Part shown: one piece after another, positions 6,164 through 6,541 of the stretch | How the letters are laid out: every line of letters starts with the position of its first letter | Position numbering within the stretch: the stretch's first letter is position 1 | Source of the DNA: Planctomycetota bacterium | GTDB lineage: Bacteria; Planctomycetota; J058; JARGOJ01 | Direction of reading: 5' to 3' | Assembly (NCBI GenBank): GCA_029210225.1 | Contig: JARGOJ010000520.1 | Span: 1-6,541, forward strand | DNA: 6,541 nt | Position numbers and translations under genes: made by a program | Notes under the pieces: generated by a model | Database searches by the model: none | Seen by the model: the letters and a program-made list of their open reading frames with translations, nothing else | Told to the model about the DNA's origin: nothing

Positions 6164-6541
6164 ATGGATCCATCCACGGAAAACCAGTTCCTTGAAGAAC
6201 TCGTCAAGCGCAAATTTGTGCAGCGCAAGGATCTCGGCTCGGCTTTCAAGGACCGAGGTCGCATCAAAGACGAGACAGGGGTTGAACTTCTCCTCGGTCA
6301 AATTCTTCTCCGAAACCGCGCCATTACAACCCCCCAATTTCTGGAAGCATCCCAGGCTGTTGGCAATGAGATCTTACGTTGCGACGACTGCGAGACCTTG
6401 TTTTCAGCGCCCGCAGACAAGATCGCTCACTCTCGATGTAGTTGCGGACAGTTTTTAACTCCTGCCATTGAAATCGAAGAAGCCGAGTTGATGAAGTCGC
6501 TCTCGGATTCTTCTTTGAGCTCCGTCGACGGCATGATGATG
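6164..6541 (+). CDS. N-terminal part of a protein with MshEN-like helical repeats and a zinc ribbon (3' partial)
   Basis: The frame is open from ATG 6164 through the right edge (126 codons, no stop), so only the N-terminus is seen. Residues 8-65 hold two helical units: QFLEELVKRKFVQRKDLGSA and VELLLGQILLRNRAITTPQFLEA. The second fits the widespread pattern 'LGxLLxxxGxIT..QLxEAL', known from the N-terminal domains of type II secretion/MSHA ATPases and from the front ends of some signalling kinases. Residues 73-98 form a compact zinc ribbon, C73-x2-C76 and C92-x-C94 followed by GQF, probably structural. After that comes an acidic, Ser-rich linker (EIEEAEL to SSLSSVDG). The protein has no signal peptide, so it is cytoplasmic. 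The Shine-Dalgarno match is poor (ACGAG directly before the ATG), and GTG 6116 is a possible but unsupported earlier start. A catalytic domain, perhaps a Ser/Thr kinase, may follow outside the window; that is a guess. Confidence 0.72.
   Translation, partial: MDPSTENQFLEELVKRKFVQRKDLGSAFKDRGRIKDETGVELLLGQILLRNRAITTPQFLEASQAVGNEILRCDDCETLFSAPADKIAHSRCSCGQFLTPAIEIEEAELMKSLSDSSLSSVDGMMM

Noticed and set aside
6047..6337. Upstream extension of the minus-strand membrane-protein frame, adding 97 residues before TTG 6046.
   Set aside because: Most of it is antisense to the plus-strand gene starting at 6164, it would bury the signal peptide inside the protein, and TTG 6046 has a good ribosome site.

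Overview
The window is bacterial chromosomal DNA carrying six protein-coding genes: four complete, one cut by the left edge and one cut by the right edge. I see no RNA genes, insertion sequences, CRISPR arrays or prophage genes. Two genes encode lipoproteins with clear lipoboxes and a third encodes a signal-anchored membrane protein, which points to a diderm (Gram-negative-type) host. GTG and TTG starts, HEAT-repeat lipoproteins, a degenerate Hsp70 and a DUF4129-like membrane protein together recall large-genome environmental phyla such as Planctomycetota or Myxococcota. This is only an impression from gene style; there is no taxonomic marker in the window.

Left block, plus strand (1-2775). 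The tail of a protein resembling the end of the LON substrate-binding domain overlaps by 22 bases a lipoprotein. The lipoprotein combines LIM-like zinc fingers with a DA1-type HExxH metallopeptidase domain, an architecture best known from the plant growth regulator DA1. After 62 bases, behind a strong ribosome binding site, comes a 495-residue protein that follows the Hsp70/actin-fold order but has lost the usual nucleotide-binding signatures. The three genes look like one transcription unit with a protein-handling theme: a substrate-recognition domain, a peptidase and a chaperone-like pseudo-ATPase. The shared theme is an inference.

Middle and right block, minus strand (6046-2858). A membrane protein with a long, polar, low-complexity extracytoplasmic region, one transmembrane helix and a DUF4129-like cytoplasmic tail is followed after 156 bases by a HEAT-repeat lipoprotein. 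The lipoprotein gene converges on the Hsp70-like gene.

Right edge, plus strand (6164-6541). A gene diverges from the membrane-protein gene. Its visible part has helical 'LGxxLL...IT..QFLEA' repeats and a small Cys-x2-Cys / Cys-x-Cys zinc ribbon, and then leaves the window. The 117-base divergent gap must hold promoters for both directions and contains a small perfect inverted repeat.

The most notable content is the pairing of a bacterial DA1-like LIM peptidase lipoprotein with a nucleotide-site-degenerate Hsp70-like protein. All family assignments rest on motif reading and remembered family patterns, not on database searches.
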